This document shows, in pieces, positions 1 to 6,122 of a stretch of 6,122 nucleotides of DNA. Source of the DNA: Chitinophagaceae bacterium (GTDB taxonomy: Bacteria > Bacteroidota > Bacteroidia > Chitinophagales > Chitinophagaceae); contig CANHEC010000151.1 of the NCBI GenBank assembly GCA_947459455.1, forward strand, positions 1 through 6,122, read 5' to 3'. Under the pieces are notes generated by a model. The model saw only the letters and a list, made by a program, of their open reading frames with translations, had not been told where the DNA came from and did no database searches. Made by a program: the position numbers and the translations under genes. Every line of letters begins with the position of its first letter. The first letter of the stretch is position 1.

Positions 1-1
1 G

Positions 2-910
2 CTGATCAGCTTTGACTACAAAGGCTACCAGATCCTATCAATGCCGCCACCAAGTAGTGGTGGTGTACTGCTGGCGCAAATGCTGAAGATGCTGGAAGAC
101 CGTCCACTCCCCGCCTACGGTTTTCAAACGGCTAAAAGTGTGCAGCTGATGACCGAAGTAGAACGCCGGGCCTATGCCGACCGTGCCGAGCACCTGGGCG
201 ACCCCGACTACTGGCAGGTGCCGGTGAAAGGCCTGCTGGCACCCGCCTACCTGCAGCAGCGCATGGCCGACTACGATAGCACCCGTGCCAGCGTAAGCAC
301 GGCGGTAAAGGCCGGTACGCCCCACGCCGAAAGCATGGAAACCACCCACCTGAGTGTGATGGATGCCGAAGGCAATGCCGTGAGTGTAACCACCACGCTA
401 AACGGCGGCTACGGCAGCAAAGTAGTGGTGGGCGGTGCCGGCTTTTTTCTGAACAACGAGATGGACGACTTCAGCGTACAACCCGGCGTGCCCAATATGT
501 TTGGGGCCATTGGTGGCAAGGCCAATGCCATTGCGCCCGGCAAACGCATGCTCAGCAGTATGACACCCACCATAGTGCTGAAAAACAACCGCCCTTTCAT
601 GGTAGTGGGCACCCCCGGTGGCACCACCATCATCACCTCGGTACTGCAAAGCATTGTCAATGTGATTGACTTTGGCATGAATGCCTTTGATGCCGTGAAT
701 AAACCGAAATTTCACCACCAGTGGCAGCCCGATGAGGTACGCGTTGAAAATGACTTTCCACCCGCCGTACGGCTAGCGCTGGAGGCGATGGGATACAAAA
801 TAGTGGAAGGCGGCCCGTGGAGTGCCACCGAAATGATACTGATTACATCCGCTGGCAAGCTGGAAGTGGTGGGCGACAAACGCGGCGATGATAGTGTAGC
901 CGGCTACTAA
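2..910 (+). CDS. ggt: Gamma-glutamyltransferase (glutathione hydrolase), 3' part, missing its N-terminal half
   Basis: This enzyme of the Ntn-hydrolase superfamily removes or transfers the gamma-glutamyl group of glutathione and related peptides, normally in the periplasm. The precursor cuts itself into a large and a small subunit. The window holds 302 residues up to TAA at 908-910; the signal peptide and most of the large subunit lie off the left edge. The large-subunit tail shows the family motif MPPPSSGGV (codons from 41). The new N-terminus and nucleophile is the first Thr of TTHLSV, codon 341-343. From there the small subunit is 189 residues, close to the E. coli length. Also visible are TTTLN (E. 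coli T409/N411), NNEMDDF, the lid loop QPGVPN, LSSMTPT (S462/S463) and GTPGG (G483/G484). E. coli Gln430 is Glu here, as in mammalian enzymes. The C-terminus is SVAGY. It converges on the S8 peptidase gene. The assignment is very secure from sequence similarity recalled against E. coli Ggt. Confidence 0.96.
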   Translation: MISFDYKGYQILSMPPPSSGGVLLAQMLKMLEDRPLPAYGFQTAKSVQLMTEVERRAYADRAEHLGDPDYWQVPVKGLLAPAYLQQRMADYDSTRASVSTAVKAGTPHAESMETTHLSVMDAEGNAVSVTTTLNGGYGSKVVVGGAGFFLNNEMDDFSVQPGVPNMFGAIGGKANAIAPGKRMLSSMTPTIVLKNNRPFMVVGTPGGTTIITSVLQSIVNVIDFGMNAFDAVNKPKFHHQWQPDEVRVENDFPPAVRLALEAMGYKIVEGGPWSATEMILITSAGKLEVVGDKRGDDSVAGY

Positions 911-956
911 AGCATCTTAGCAACAACGCCATCGCCACCTGTAGGTTACAAACAAG

Positions 957-1006
957 GCGCCGGCTGCGCAGTATGTATTCCTGCAGCAGCCGGCGCTTTC
1001 ATTTTT
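957..1006. terminator. Hairpin terminator between convergent ggt and the S8 peptidase gene
   Basis: An 11-bp perfect GC-rich stem pairs 957-967 (GCGCCGGCTGC) with 986-996 (GCAGCCGGCGC). Past a one-base bulge (A985), four more pairs can form (968-971 with 981-984), leaving a nine-base loop. On the plus strand the stem is followed by TTTCATTTTT (997-1006), a good U-tract for stopping ggt transcription. On the minus strand the flank reads CTTGTTTGT, a weaker T-rich run, so the same hairpin may also end the convergent peptidase transcript, whose stop codon is 25 bases from the stem. Confidence 0.85.
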
Positions 1007-1020
1007 CCTACAAGTAAGGC

Positions 1021-2583
1021 CTAGTTAGTAGCCAGGTCAGCATTTACATTGCCCCAACCCAGGCTGCCGCTTTTGCTGGGGTAGTTGCTGGCGCTCAAAA
1101 TCATGCGCTGCAGTACCTGGTCGCGGGTGAGTGTAGGAAAGCGGCTCCAGATAAGCGCCGCCATGGCGCTGGTAGTGGCGGTAGCTACCGAGCTACCTCC
1201 TACAGTGCTGGGCGCCAGTCCGCTTTGAGCGGTGCTCAAAGGCTTGCGGCCGTTGCTGCGCTTTTCCATCACTACCGTAAAGTCTACTTCGCTTCCATCG
1301 TGGCAGGCATCGCAGCGGGTGCGGCCATCATCTTTTACGCCGGTTACGGCATTTACAATGCTCATATTGGCAGGAAACACAACGCCGTACCAACCGGCCG
1401 TCAGGCCAAACGAAGTACCGGCTGCACAGAAAATGAGCTTGCCGCGATTGTGCGCAAAATTTACTGCATCAGAAATACTGCCCTGGCTGGTGAGGCTGCC
1501 CATGCTCATGCTCACAATATTCACGTCGGCAGAGTTGCCCGCCAGTACAAAAGCATCGGCCACGCCCTTTACTTCGCGGCTTTCGCTGATGAGTACATCT
1601 ACTGCTGCCCTTACGCTGGTAAGGCCCGCATTGTAAGCCACGCCTACAGTGCCACCACTGGCGTTGCGGGGCGATACGGCTGCGCCAGCCATGCTGGTAC
1701 CGTGGCCACAGGCATCGGCCGTACTGGTTTCTACACTGCCGTAGCCAAAACCCAAAAAGCCCGGCCTACGCAATGTGACTACCCGCTGCACCGTGCGACC
1801 GCTGGAAAGCCCGGTATTCCACAGCGTGCTGAACAAGGTTTGATCGGGGCTCAAGCCTGTATCAATGATCATGATGCGACGGCCACCACCGCTGCTCTTG
1901 CCCCAGGCGGCTGGTATGCCATGAAAGCTGTAGTTCCAGCTTTGGCGGGCATTGGGAGAAATGGTAGTAAAATCGGCAGGCGAAGTGAGCCCTGCTTCGG
2001 CCACATTGCTGCCGCAGCCGCTGCTGCTGGTTTGGGCAATATTGGCATCCACGCCAAACAGTCCCGTATTAGCCGGATGATAGCCCATGGCATCGGCGTA
2101 GCGCACCAGTTGGCTGCTGCGCAGGCGCTTAATAGTGCCAATGTTCCGCACCAATACATTCAGCACCGGCAGGGTCGATTCGTCGTAGGCTAAAATATCG
2201 CTGGCCTGCAGCGAAGGATTGAGGCGGCGTTCCTCTTCCAGTACGGTTTGCAGCAGTTGCTGCCGGGCCTGCGCCCAGTCACCTTCGGTCACTTTCAGCA
2301 AATGGATGCTGGCCGAAATGTCTTTAGGGGCAGCGGCGGTTTTGTAGCCAATAGACAGTACATGGTCAGATAACTCGAGGGCACTCCAAAGCATGTCGTC
2401 GCTGGCCTGATGCCAGCCAAAGCTGCCGGTAGCTTTTACCGTGCTGATGATGTGGTCATCGATCACTGAGGCCGACATCGTTGTTTGCGGATTTTGCAGT
2501 TCCGCGGTTTCCAGTGTTTGAACCGATTTTTTGCAGGCAAACAATGCCATGCCTGCCAGTAGCAGGATACTCGTTTTTTTCAT
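1021..2583 (-). CDS. Subtilisin-like (S8) serine peptidase, predicted lipoprotein
   Basis: A 520-residue secreted serine peptidase of the subtilase family. I start it at ATG 2583-2581 because MKKTSILLLAGMALFAC is a lipoprotein signal peptide with acylated Cys17; an in-frame start 21 codons upstream would bury this signal. Residues of about 50-180 look like a propeptide or folding domain, with alternating strands and helices and no catalytic motif. The catalytic domain runs from about 210 to 515. Its triad is Asp241 in IMIIDTG, His294 in CGHGTSMAG and Ser465 in GGSSVATA. The oxyanion-hole position, normally Asn in AAGN, is Thr390 (CAAGTSFG), with codon ACT at 1416-1414. The segment RCDACHDGSEVDF (about 423-435) carries a CxxCH motif. 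The end, LGWGNVNADLA, is typical of subtilases. I see no type IX secretion C-terminal domain. The residues after Cys17 are Lys-Lys, unlike the acidic surface-export signals known in Bacteroidota, so a periplasm-facing location is my inference. The substrate is unknown. Confidence 0.92.
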   Translation of the reverse strand: MKKTSILLLAGMALFACKKSVQTLETAELQNPQTTMSASVIDDHIISTVKATGSFGWHQASDDMLWSALELSDHVLSIGYKTAAAPKDISASIHLLKVTEGDWAQARQQLLQTVLEEERRLNPSLQASDILAYDESTLPVLNVLVRNIGTIKRLRSSQLVRYADAMGYHPANTGLFGVDANIAQTSSSGCGSNVAEAGLTSPADFTTISPNARQSWNYSFHGIPAAWGKSSGGGRRIMIIDTGLSPDQTLFSTLWNTGLSSGRTVQRVVTLRRPGFLGFGYGSVETSTADACGHGTSMAGAAVSPRNASGGTVGVAYNAGLTSVRAAVDVLISESREVKGVADAFVLAGNSADVNIVSMSMGSLTSQGSISDAVNFAHNRGKLIFCAAGTSFGLTAGWYGVVFPANMSIVNAVTGVKDDGRTRCDACHDGSEVDFTVVMEKRSNGRKPLSTAQSGLAPSTVGGSSVATATTSAMAALIWSRFPTLTRDQVLQRMILSASNYPSKSGSLGWGNVNADLATN

Positions 2584-2611
2584 GGGGCAACTGTGGTTTG
2601 ATAGACGTTGA

Positions 2612-2643
2612 TTCGGACGGATATCTGTACCGTTCCGAACGGT
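2612..2643. repeat. Overlapping inverted repeats in the S8 peptidase leader
   Basis: Two alternative inverted repeats share bases. The first is a near-perfect palindrome: ACCGTTC (2629-2635), one central C, and GAACGGT (2637-2643). The second pairs 2612-2617 (TTCGGA) with 2634-2639 (TCCGAA) and 2618-2620 (CGG) with 2630-2632 (CCG), with T2633 bulged and a nine-base loop. The palindrome directly adjoins the candidate -7 element at 2644-2650, so it would sit at the transcription start or in the 5' leader. It could be an operator or an RNA structure, or simply chance; the pairing is seen, the role is inferred. Confidence 0.5.
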
Positions 2644-2673
2644 CAAACTACAGCAGCCCGGCTAAAACTGCAA
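2644..2673 (-). promoter_or_regulatory. Candidate Bacteroidota-type promoter for the S8 peptidase gene
   Basis: Reading the minus strand, TTG (2673-2671) is followed by 20 bases and then TAGTTTG (2650-2644). This resembles the Bacteroidota consensus TTTG, 19-21 bases, TAnnTTTG, but the -7 element is one base short. It would give a leader of roughly 55 bases before ATG 2583. No clear terminator was seen between the upstream TrpF-like gene and this point, so read-through from that unit is also possible. Confidence 0.35.
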
Positions 2674-2763
2674 GCCTTGTTGAAGAGATTTTTTGAGTGG
2701 CCTGCATGGAAGCCGGCCGAACATGTTGTTGCAAAAAGTCTTCATTTCAATTTCCGACCACTG

Positions 2764-3414
2764 CTATTCAATGGCTTGAAAGAACGCCGCCAGTTTGCCT
2801 TCGTCCAGTTGCCCATTGGTACGCACACCACTGCACAAATCGAGACCGAATGGTTGTACAGCATCTATAGCAGCCTTTACATTATCGGGGCGTAAGCCGC
2901 CGGCCAAAAACACCGGCACTGCCGATTGTTGTACAATCTGCCGGCTCAGCGACCAGTCGTGCACACGACCGGTGCCGCCTAATTCCTTCACAGCTTTATT
3001 GGGGCTTCCGCTATCCAGTAGCAGCGCATCTACCAGTTGGCTGATGGCCAGTGCTTCTTCTACCGATTGCTCATTTTGTACATGAATGACCTGCACCAGC
3101 TTTACATGAGGCAGCGCCTGACGCAAAGCCCGGTAGTCGCGGTTTTCCAGTTCGTCTACTATCTGAATGGTAGTGGTGTGCACCCGCTGATAATGCTCAA
3201 CGATGCCAGACACTTGCTGCTGGCTGGTGAGCAGAAAGCTGGCAACCGGGGGCGGCACCGTGCGGGCTATTTCGGCAATCAATGCATCATCAATCACGCC
3301 GGGGCCACTGGGCATGTGGCCCACCAGCCCCAGTGCCGATGCACCATAAGCCACGGCCAGCTTTGCTTCTTCTATACTGCTGATGCAGCAAATCTTCACC
3401 CTGGGTCTTGTCAT
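2764..3414 (-). CDS. TrpF-like phosphoribosylanthranilate isomerase family protein
   Basis: A 216-residue TIM-barrel protein of the TrpF family. True TrpF isomerises N-(5-phosphoribosyl)anthranilate in tryptophan synthesis. Start chosen at ATG 3414, which puts the family-typical strand RVKIC at residues 5-9; a GTG at 3441 would add nine residues and overlap the upstream stop as TAGTG. The candidate general base Cys9 (KICC) and general acid Asp134 (LLLDS) are present, followed by GGTGRVHDW (146-154) and the phosphate-binding elements LAGGL (about 170-174) and LDLCSGV. In place of the usual SPR motif, whose Arg binds the anthranilate carboxylate, residues 29-40 read GLVGHMPSGPGV, with no Arg. 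No other trp gene is nearby. It may therefore be a divergent paralogue with another substrate, so I give no trpF symbol. It lies 26 bases after the lipoprotein gene, probably in one transcript. The family is secure; the exact reaction is not. Confidence 0.85.
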   Translation of the reverse strand: MTRPRVKICCISSIEEAKLAVAYGASALGLVGHMPSGPGVIDDALIAEIARTVPPPVASFLLTSQQQVSGIVEHYQRVHTTTIQIVDELENRDYRALRQALPHVKLVQVIHVQNEQSVEEALAISQLVDALLLDSGSPNKAVKELGGTGRVHDWSLSRQIVQQSAVPVFLAGGLRPDNVKAAIDAVQPFGLDLCSGVRTNGQLDEGKLAAFFQAIE

Positions 3415-3440
3415 GTCAAACTGCGATTTAGCATGAAACA

Positions 3441-4406
3441 CTAGCGGCGTGCTGTCTTGTACTCATTTTTCATATCCAGCACCATCGGCATTTCCATCGA
3501 GTTGAATTTGAAATGTCCCTCCAGCTTTTGATGCAGCTTGGCTGCCTGCATCATGCCGGTGCCCATGTCTACAAATACAACGCCTTCTTGTGTGCCTTTA
3601 AAATTGGCTTCCAGCTTTACACCGAAAATATCGAAGCCGTTTTTAGTATCGTGCTGGCCATGCGGTGCGCCGGCCATGGCCAGACCCGACAGGGCCACCT
3701 TCGAATCGGTATTGGTGATCTTGGCTTTCACCGCAATCTCCGCCACATTATTTTTCACCGACAAAAGCTCGAACTCGTTCAGGATTGTCATATTCATCAC
3801 CGACTGCATCCTGATCTGATTGCGCCATTTATCGCCTACGTCTACCCGCTTGCCGGGCAGTACGTAGAAGGCCTGGTCCAGTACGCCCACCAGCATATCA
3901 TCATTCAGCAATGGCTTCAGCGCTGTAGCTACCTGGCTGCGTATAGGTTCCTCTACGGGCTGCAGTGCGGCCTCCACCGCCTTCCAAATACTATCGGCAC
4001 CAGTTTTCTGTACCAGTTTTCCCTGCTGATTCAGCCGCCCACTAAAGCGGGCTTGCCGGATGATGTTCAGCATTTGTCGGCCAACACTGTCATCCAGCGG
4101 TGTCACCGTGCGGCGAAGGCTATCGGTGCCTACGGTTGTAGGACCCAACTTGTACTCCTCGTAGTTAAACGCCACCGCCGTTTGCCCGTCAGGCAGGGTA
4201 TCAAACTCGGCCCTGCTGATAATACTCGACTCAAAATCGGTTTCGATGGTCTGGCCCAACAGTTTGAGGCCCACGCTGCCGGCGCTATTAGCTTGCAGGG
4301 TGTACACCGCGCCATCGGCAGGGTGAAATTTCAATTCATACTTGCCCGACTGGCAAGCTGCCAGCAAAAGTGCAGCACCGGCCAGCAGTGCGTTCCAGTA
4401 TTTCAT
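3441..4406 (-). CDS. Predicted lipoprotein, DUF6263-like
   Basis: A 321-residue exported protein of unknown function. Start at ATG 4406: MKYWNALLAGAALLLAAC is a lipoprotein signal with lipobox LAAC and acylated Cys18; a TTG three codons upstream is unlikely. The mature part of about 304 residues begins KYELKFHPADGAVYTLQ and has many alternating polar and hydrophobic segments, suggesting a mostly beta fold. A helical stretch rich in Ile, Ala and Leu (about 115-170) interrupts it. This layout and the opening strand resemble the DUF6263 lipoproteins of Bacteroidota, recalled from memory and not searched. No catalytic motif or cysteine is visible beyond the lipid-anchor Cys. The gene has its own strong promoter directly upstream, is divergent from dnaG, and is followed at 26 bases by the TrpF-like gene. 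There is no evidence for a functional link with either neighbour. Confidence 0.88.
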   Translation of the reverse strand: MKYWNALLAGAALLLAACQSGKYELKFHPADGAVYTLQANSAGSVGLKLLGQTIETDFESSIISRAEFDTLPDGQTAVAFNYEEYKLGPTTVGTDSLRRTVTPLDDSVGRQMLNIIRQARFSGRLNQQGKLVQKTGADSIWKAVEAALQPVEEPIRSQVATALKPLLNDDMLVGVLDQAFYVLPGKRVDVGDKWRNQIRMQSVMNMTILNEFELLSVKNNVAEIAVKAKITNTDSKVALSGLAMAGAPHGQHDTKNGFDIFGVKLEANFKGTQEGVVFVDMGTGMMQAAKLHQKLEGHFKFNSMEMPMVLDMKNEYKTARR

Positions 4407-4412
4407 ACCCTC

Positions 4413-4444
4413 CAAATGTAACTCAAGCCTCTGCAGCCAGCAAA
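4413..4444 (-). promoter_or_regulatory. Bacteroidota sigma-70 promoter of the lipoprotein gene
   Basis: On the minus strand TTTG (4444-4441, within TTTTTG) is followed by exactly 20 bases and then TACATTTG (4420-4413), a full match to the Bacteroidota consensus TTTG, 19-21 bases, TAnnTTTG. The -7 element ends only six bases before ATG 4406, so the transcript should start at or within a few bases of the start codon. GGAGGG lies between them, but too close to the ATG to be an ordinary Shine-Dalgarno site and probably not contained in the mRNA. Confidence 0.65.
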
Positions 4445-4484
4445 AACTGACCTTACAAGCGGTGGAAGCGATAATTTAGCCGCC

Positions 4485-6122
4485 GTGATCAGCCAGGAAA
4501 CGGTACAGCGCATTATCAATACCATCAACATTACGGAGGTGGTGGGCGATTTTGTGCAGCTGAAACGGCGCGGCACCAACTACCTCGGCCTCTGCCCTTT
4601 TCACAATGAGAAGACGCCGAGCTTCACGGTATCTCCCTCTAAAGAAATTTACAAATGCTTCGGCTGCGGCAAAAGCGGCAATTCCATCAGCTTTGTGATG
4701 GAGCACGAAAAGCTGGGCTATGCCGAAGCCCTGCGTTGGCTGGCCAAAAAGTACAACATTGAAATTCAGGAAACGGAAATCGATCCGGAGTACAAAGAGC
4801 GCCAACAAACTGCCGACAGCCTCTTCATCATCAACCAGTTTGCACAGCGCTTTTTTGAAGAGCAACTGTGGGATACTGAACTGGGGCAAGCTGTAGCACA
4901 TAGCTACCTGCAGCACCGTGGCTTTGCCGATACTACCATTCGCAAGTTCGGCCTGGGCTACTGCCCCAATGAGCGGGATGCGTTTGCCCGCACAGCGGTA
5001 AAGAACCAGTACAACACCGAGCTGCTGCTGAAAACCGGCCTGGTGGTACAGCGTGACTACGGCCTGCAAGACAACTACCGCGACCGCATCATCTTTCCGG
5101 TGCACAACCACATCGGCAAGGTCATTGGCTTCGGTGCCCGCCTTATCAAAAACCGCGACAATGCACCCAAGTACATCAACACGCCCGAAAACGAGTTGTA
5201 TGTAAAAAGCAAGTTGCTGTACGGTATCTATTTCAGCCGGCAAAGCATAGAACGCAACAATGAGTGCCTGCTGGTAGAGGGCTACACCGATGTGATAAGC
5301 CTGCACCAGGCTGGCGTAGAAAATGTGGTAGCCAGTGGTGGCACCGCCCTTACGCCCGACCAGTTGCGACTGATAAAGCGCTATACCCGCCACCTCACTA
5401 TTTTGTACGATGGTGATGCCGCCGGTGTAAAGGCTGCACTGCGAGGCCTCGATTTAGCCCTGCAGGAAGGGCTGTATGTAAAGCTGGTACTGCTGCCCGA
5501 TAACGAAGACCCCGACAGCTATGTAAACCGCGTTGGCAAAGACGCCTTCAATGCGTTCATCCAGGAAAACAAGAAGGACTTCATCCTGTTTCAGACAGAA
5601 GTAGCGCTGAAAGAGGCGGGCAACGACAGTCAGAAGCGCAGCGAGGTGGTCAATCGCATTGCGGAAAGCATCAGCAAGATTGACAAAACGGAAGACTTTT
5701 CACGACAGCAGGATTACATCCGCCAAACCGCCTCGCTACTGCGGGTAGATGAGGAAGGCCTGATCAGCCTGGTGAACAAGTTTGTACGTGAGAAACTGCA
5801 GAAGGAACAACGCAAGCAGCTGCAGGAACAATCGGCACCGCAGCTCGATGCCGACCCTGCCGACGAAGAACAACTGGACGCCAACCTGGCATTGCTGCTG
5901 GGCAATGAATTGCAGGAAAGAGCAGTGATACGCAGCCTACTGCTATACGGCTTGCTGCCTTTTGGCGAAGTGAATTTGCAAGCCGATGCCGAAGTGCCCG
6001 TGACACCCATTGACGGCGAAACGGTAGCCACCTTCATCTTCAAAAGCCTCGATGATTTTCACTTTGATAATGCAGAACTGGAAAAGCTGTATCAGCTATA
6101 CAAAAGCTGGTACGAAGCCGGA
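4485..6122 (+). CDS. dnaG: DNA primase DnaG, lacking its C-terminal end
   Basis: DnaG makes the RNA primers for DNA replication and works with the replicative helicase. The window holds the first 546 residues; no stop codon occurs before the right edge. The start is GTG 4485-4487: an in-frame stop lies at 4419-4421, no ATG, GTG or TTG lies between, and the first in-frame ATG (4698) would remove the zinc finger. The N-terminal CHC2 zinc-binding domain has Cys37, His40, Cys58 and Cys61. The catalytic core contains VIGFGAR and KYINTPE, and its TOPRIM domain has Glu265 (EGYTDV), Asp309 and Asp311 (DGDAAG), and EDPD (Asp342, Asp344). The first three match the numbering of the E. coli metal-binding residues exactly. 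From about residue 430 a charged Gln/Lys/Glu-rich linker leads to the start of the helicase-interaction region (LQERAVIRSLLLYG). It is divergent from the lipoprotein gene. The identification is certain; only the missing end is unknown. Confidence 0.97.
   Translation, partial: MISQETVQRIINTINITEVVGDFVQLKRRGTNYLGLCPFHNEKTPSFTVSPSKEIYKCFGCGKSGNSISFVMEHEKLGYAEALRWLAKKYNIEIQETEIDPEYKERQQTADSLFIINQFAQRFFEEQLWDTELGQAVAHSYLQHRGFADTTIRKFGLGYCPNERDAFARTAVKNQYNTELLLKTGLVVQRDYGLQDNYRDRIIFPVHNHIGKVIGFGARLIKNRDNAPKYINTPENELYVKSKLLYGIYFSRQSIERNNECLLVEGYTDVISLHQAGVENVVASGGTALTPDQLRLIKRYTRHLTILYDGDAAGVKAALRGLDLALQEGLYVKLVLLPDNEDPDSYVNRVGKDAFNAFIQENKKDFILFQTEVALKEAGNDSQKRSEVVNRIAESISKIDKTEDFSRQQDYIRQTASLLRVDEEGLISLVNKFVREKLQKEQRKQLQEQSAPQLDADPADEEQLDANLALLLGNELQERAVIRSLLLYGLLPFGEVNLQADAEVPVTPIDGETVATFIFKSLDDFHFDNAELEKLYQLYKSWYEAG

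Noticed and set aside
1225..2193. Long plus-strand open frame opposite the S8 peptidase
   Set aside because: It mirrors the peptidase codons, giving an Ala/Gly/His-rich translation without domain signals; the minus strand carries the full catalytic triad and signal peptide.
2685..2763. Terminator after the TrpF-like gene
   Set aside because: Short GGCC repeats and T-runs occur here, but no stable stem is directly followed by a U-tract on the minus strand.
3513..4421. Long plus-strand open frame opposite the lipoprotein gene
   Set aside because: The minus-strand gene has a lipobox signal peptide and a matching promoter; the opposite translation is His/Gln/Leu-rich with no recognisable domain.
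4472..4479. TAATTTAG as a dnaG promoter -7 element
   Set aside because: It has one mismatch to TAnnTTTG, and no TTTG or TTG lies 19-21 bases upstream, so it is not listed as a feature.
4476..5393. Long open frame on the minus strand opposite dnaG
   Set aside because: It is antisense to an unmistakable primase with intact zinc-finger and TOPRIM motifs; its translation is low-complexity, rich in Val, Ala and Gln, with no recognisable domain.
1..6122. Mobile element, CRISPR array, toxin-antitoxin or defence system
   Set aside because: No transposase, direct-repeat array, small gene pair or defence domain is visible; all coding space is taken by housekeeping or envelope genes of uniform composition.

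Overview
The window looks like ordinary chromosome from a member of the Bacteroidota, probably a Chitinophagales/Chitinophagaceae-type organism with moderately high GC. Three things point there: the DnaG sequence style, the lipoprotein types, and a promoter (TTTG, 20 bases, TACATTTG) that matches the Bacteroidota primary sigma factor consensus rather than TTGACA/TATAAT. The family-level placement is inference.

Layout: (1) bases 2-910, plus strand, the 3' half of a gamma-glutamyltransferase gene (ggt) that enters from the left edge; it holds the end of the large subunit and the whole small subunit. (2) 957-1006, a strong hairpin terminator between convergent genes. (3) 1021-2583, minus strand, a subtilisin-like (S8) serine peptidase with a lipoprotein signal peptide, an unusual oxyanion-hole residue and a CxxCH motif. 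(4) 2584-2763, a non-coding leader with a candidate promoter and overlapping inverted repeats. (5) 2764-3414 and 3441-4406, minus strand, a probable two-gene unit: a DUF6263-like lipoprotein followed by a stand-alone TrpF-like (phosphoribosylanthranilate isomerase family) protein that lacks the usual SPR substrate-binding motif. (6) 4407-4484, a compact divergent intergenic region with a near-perfect promoter for the lipoprotein gene lying almost on its start codon. (7) 4485-6122, plus strand, DNA primase (dnaG) starting at GTG and running off the right edge.

The genes do not form one pathway. GGT, the S8 peptidase and the lipoprotein are envelope or periplasmic proteins, while the TrpF-like protein and DnaG are cytoplasmic. 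I saw no mobile element, CRISPR array, tRNA or rRNA, and no clear new multi-gene system. The points most worth a second look are the AAGN-to-AAGT change in the S8 peptidase, the altered substrate site of the TrpF-like protein, and the near-leaderless promoter of the lipoprotein gene.
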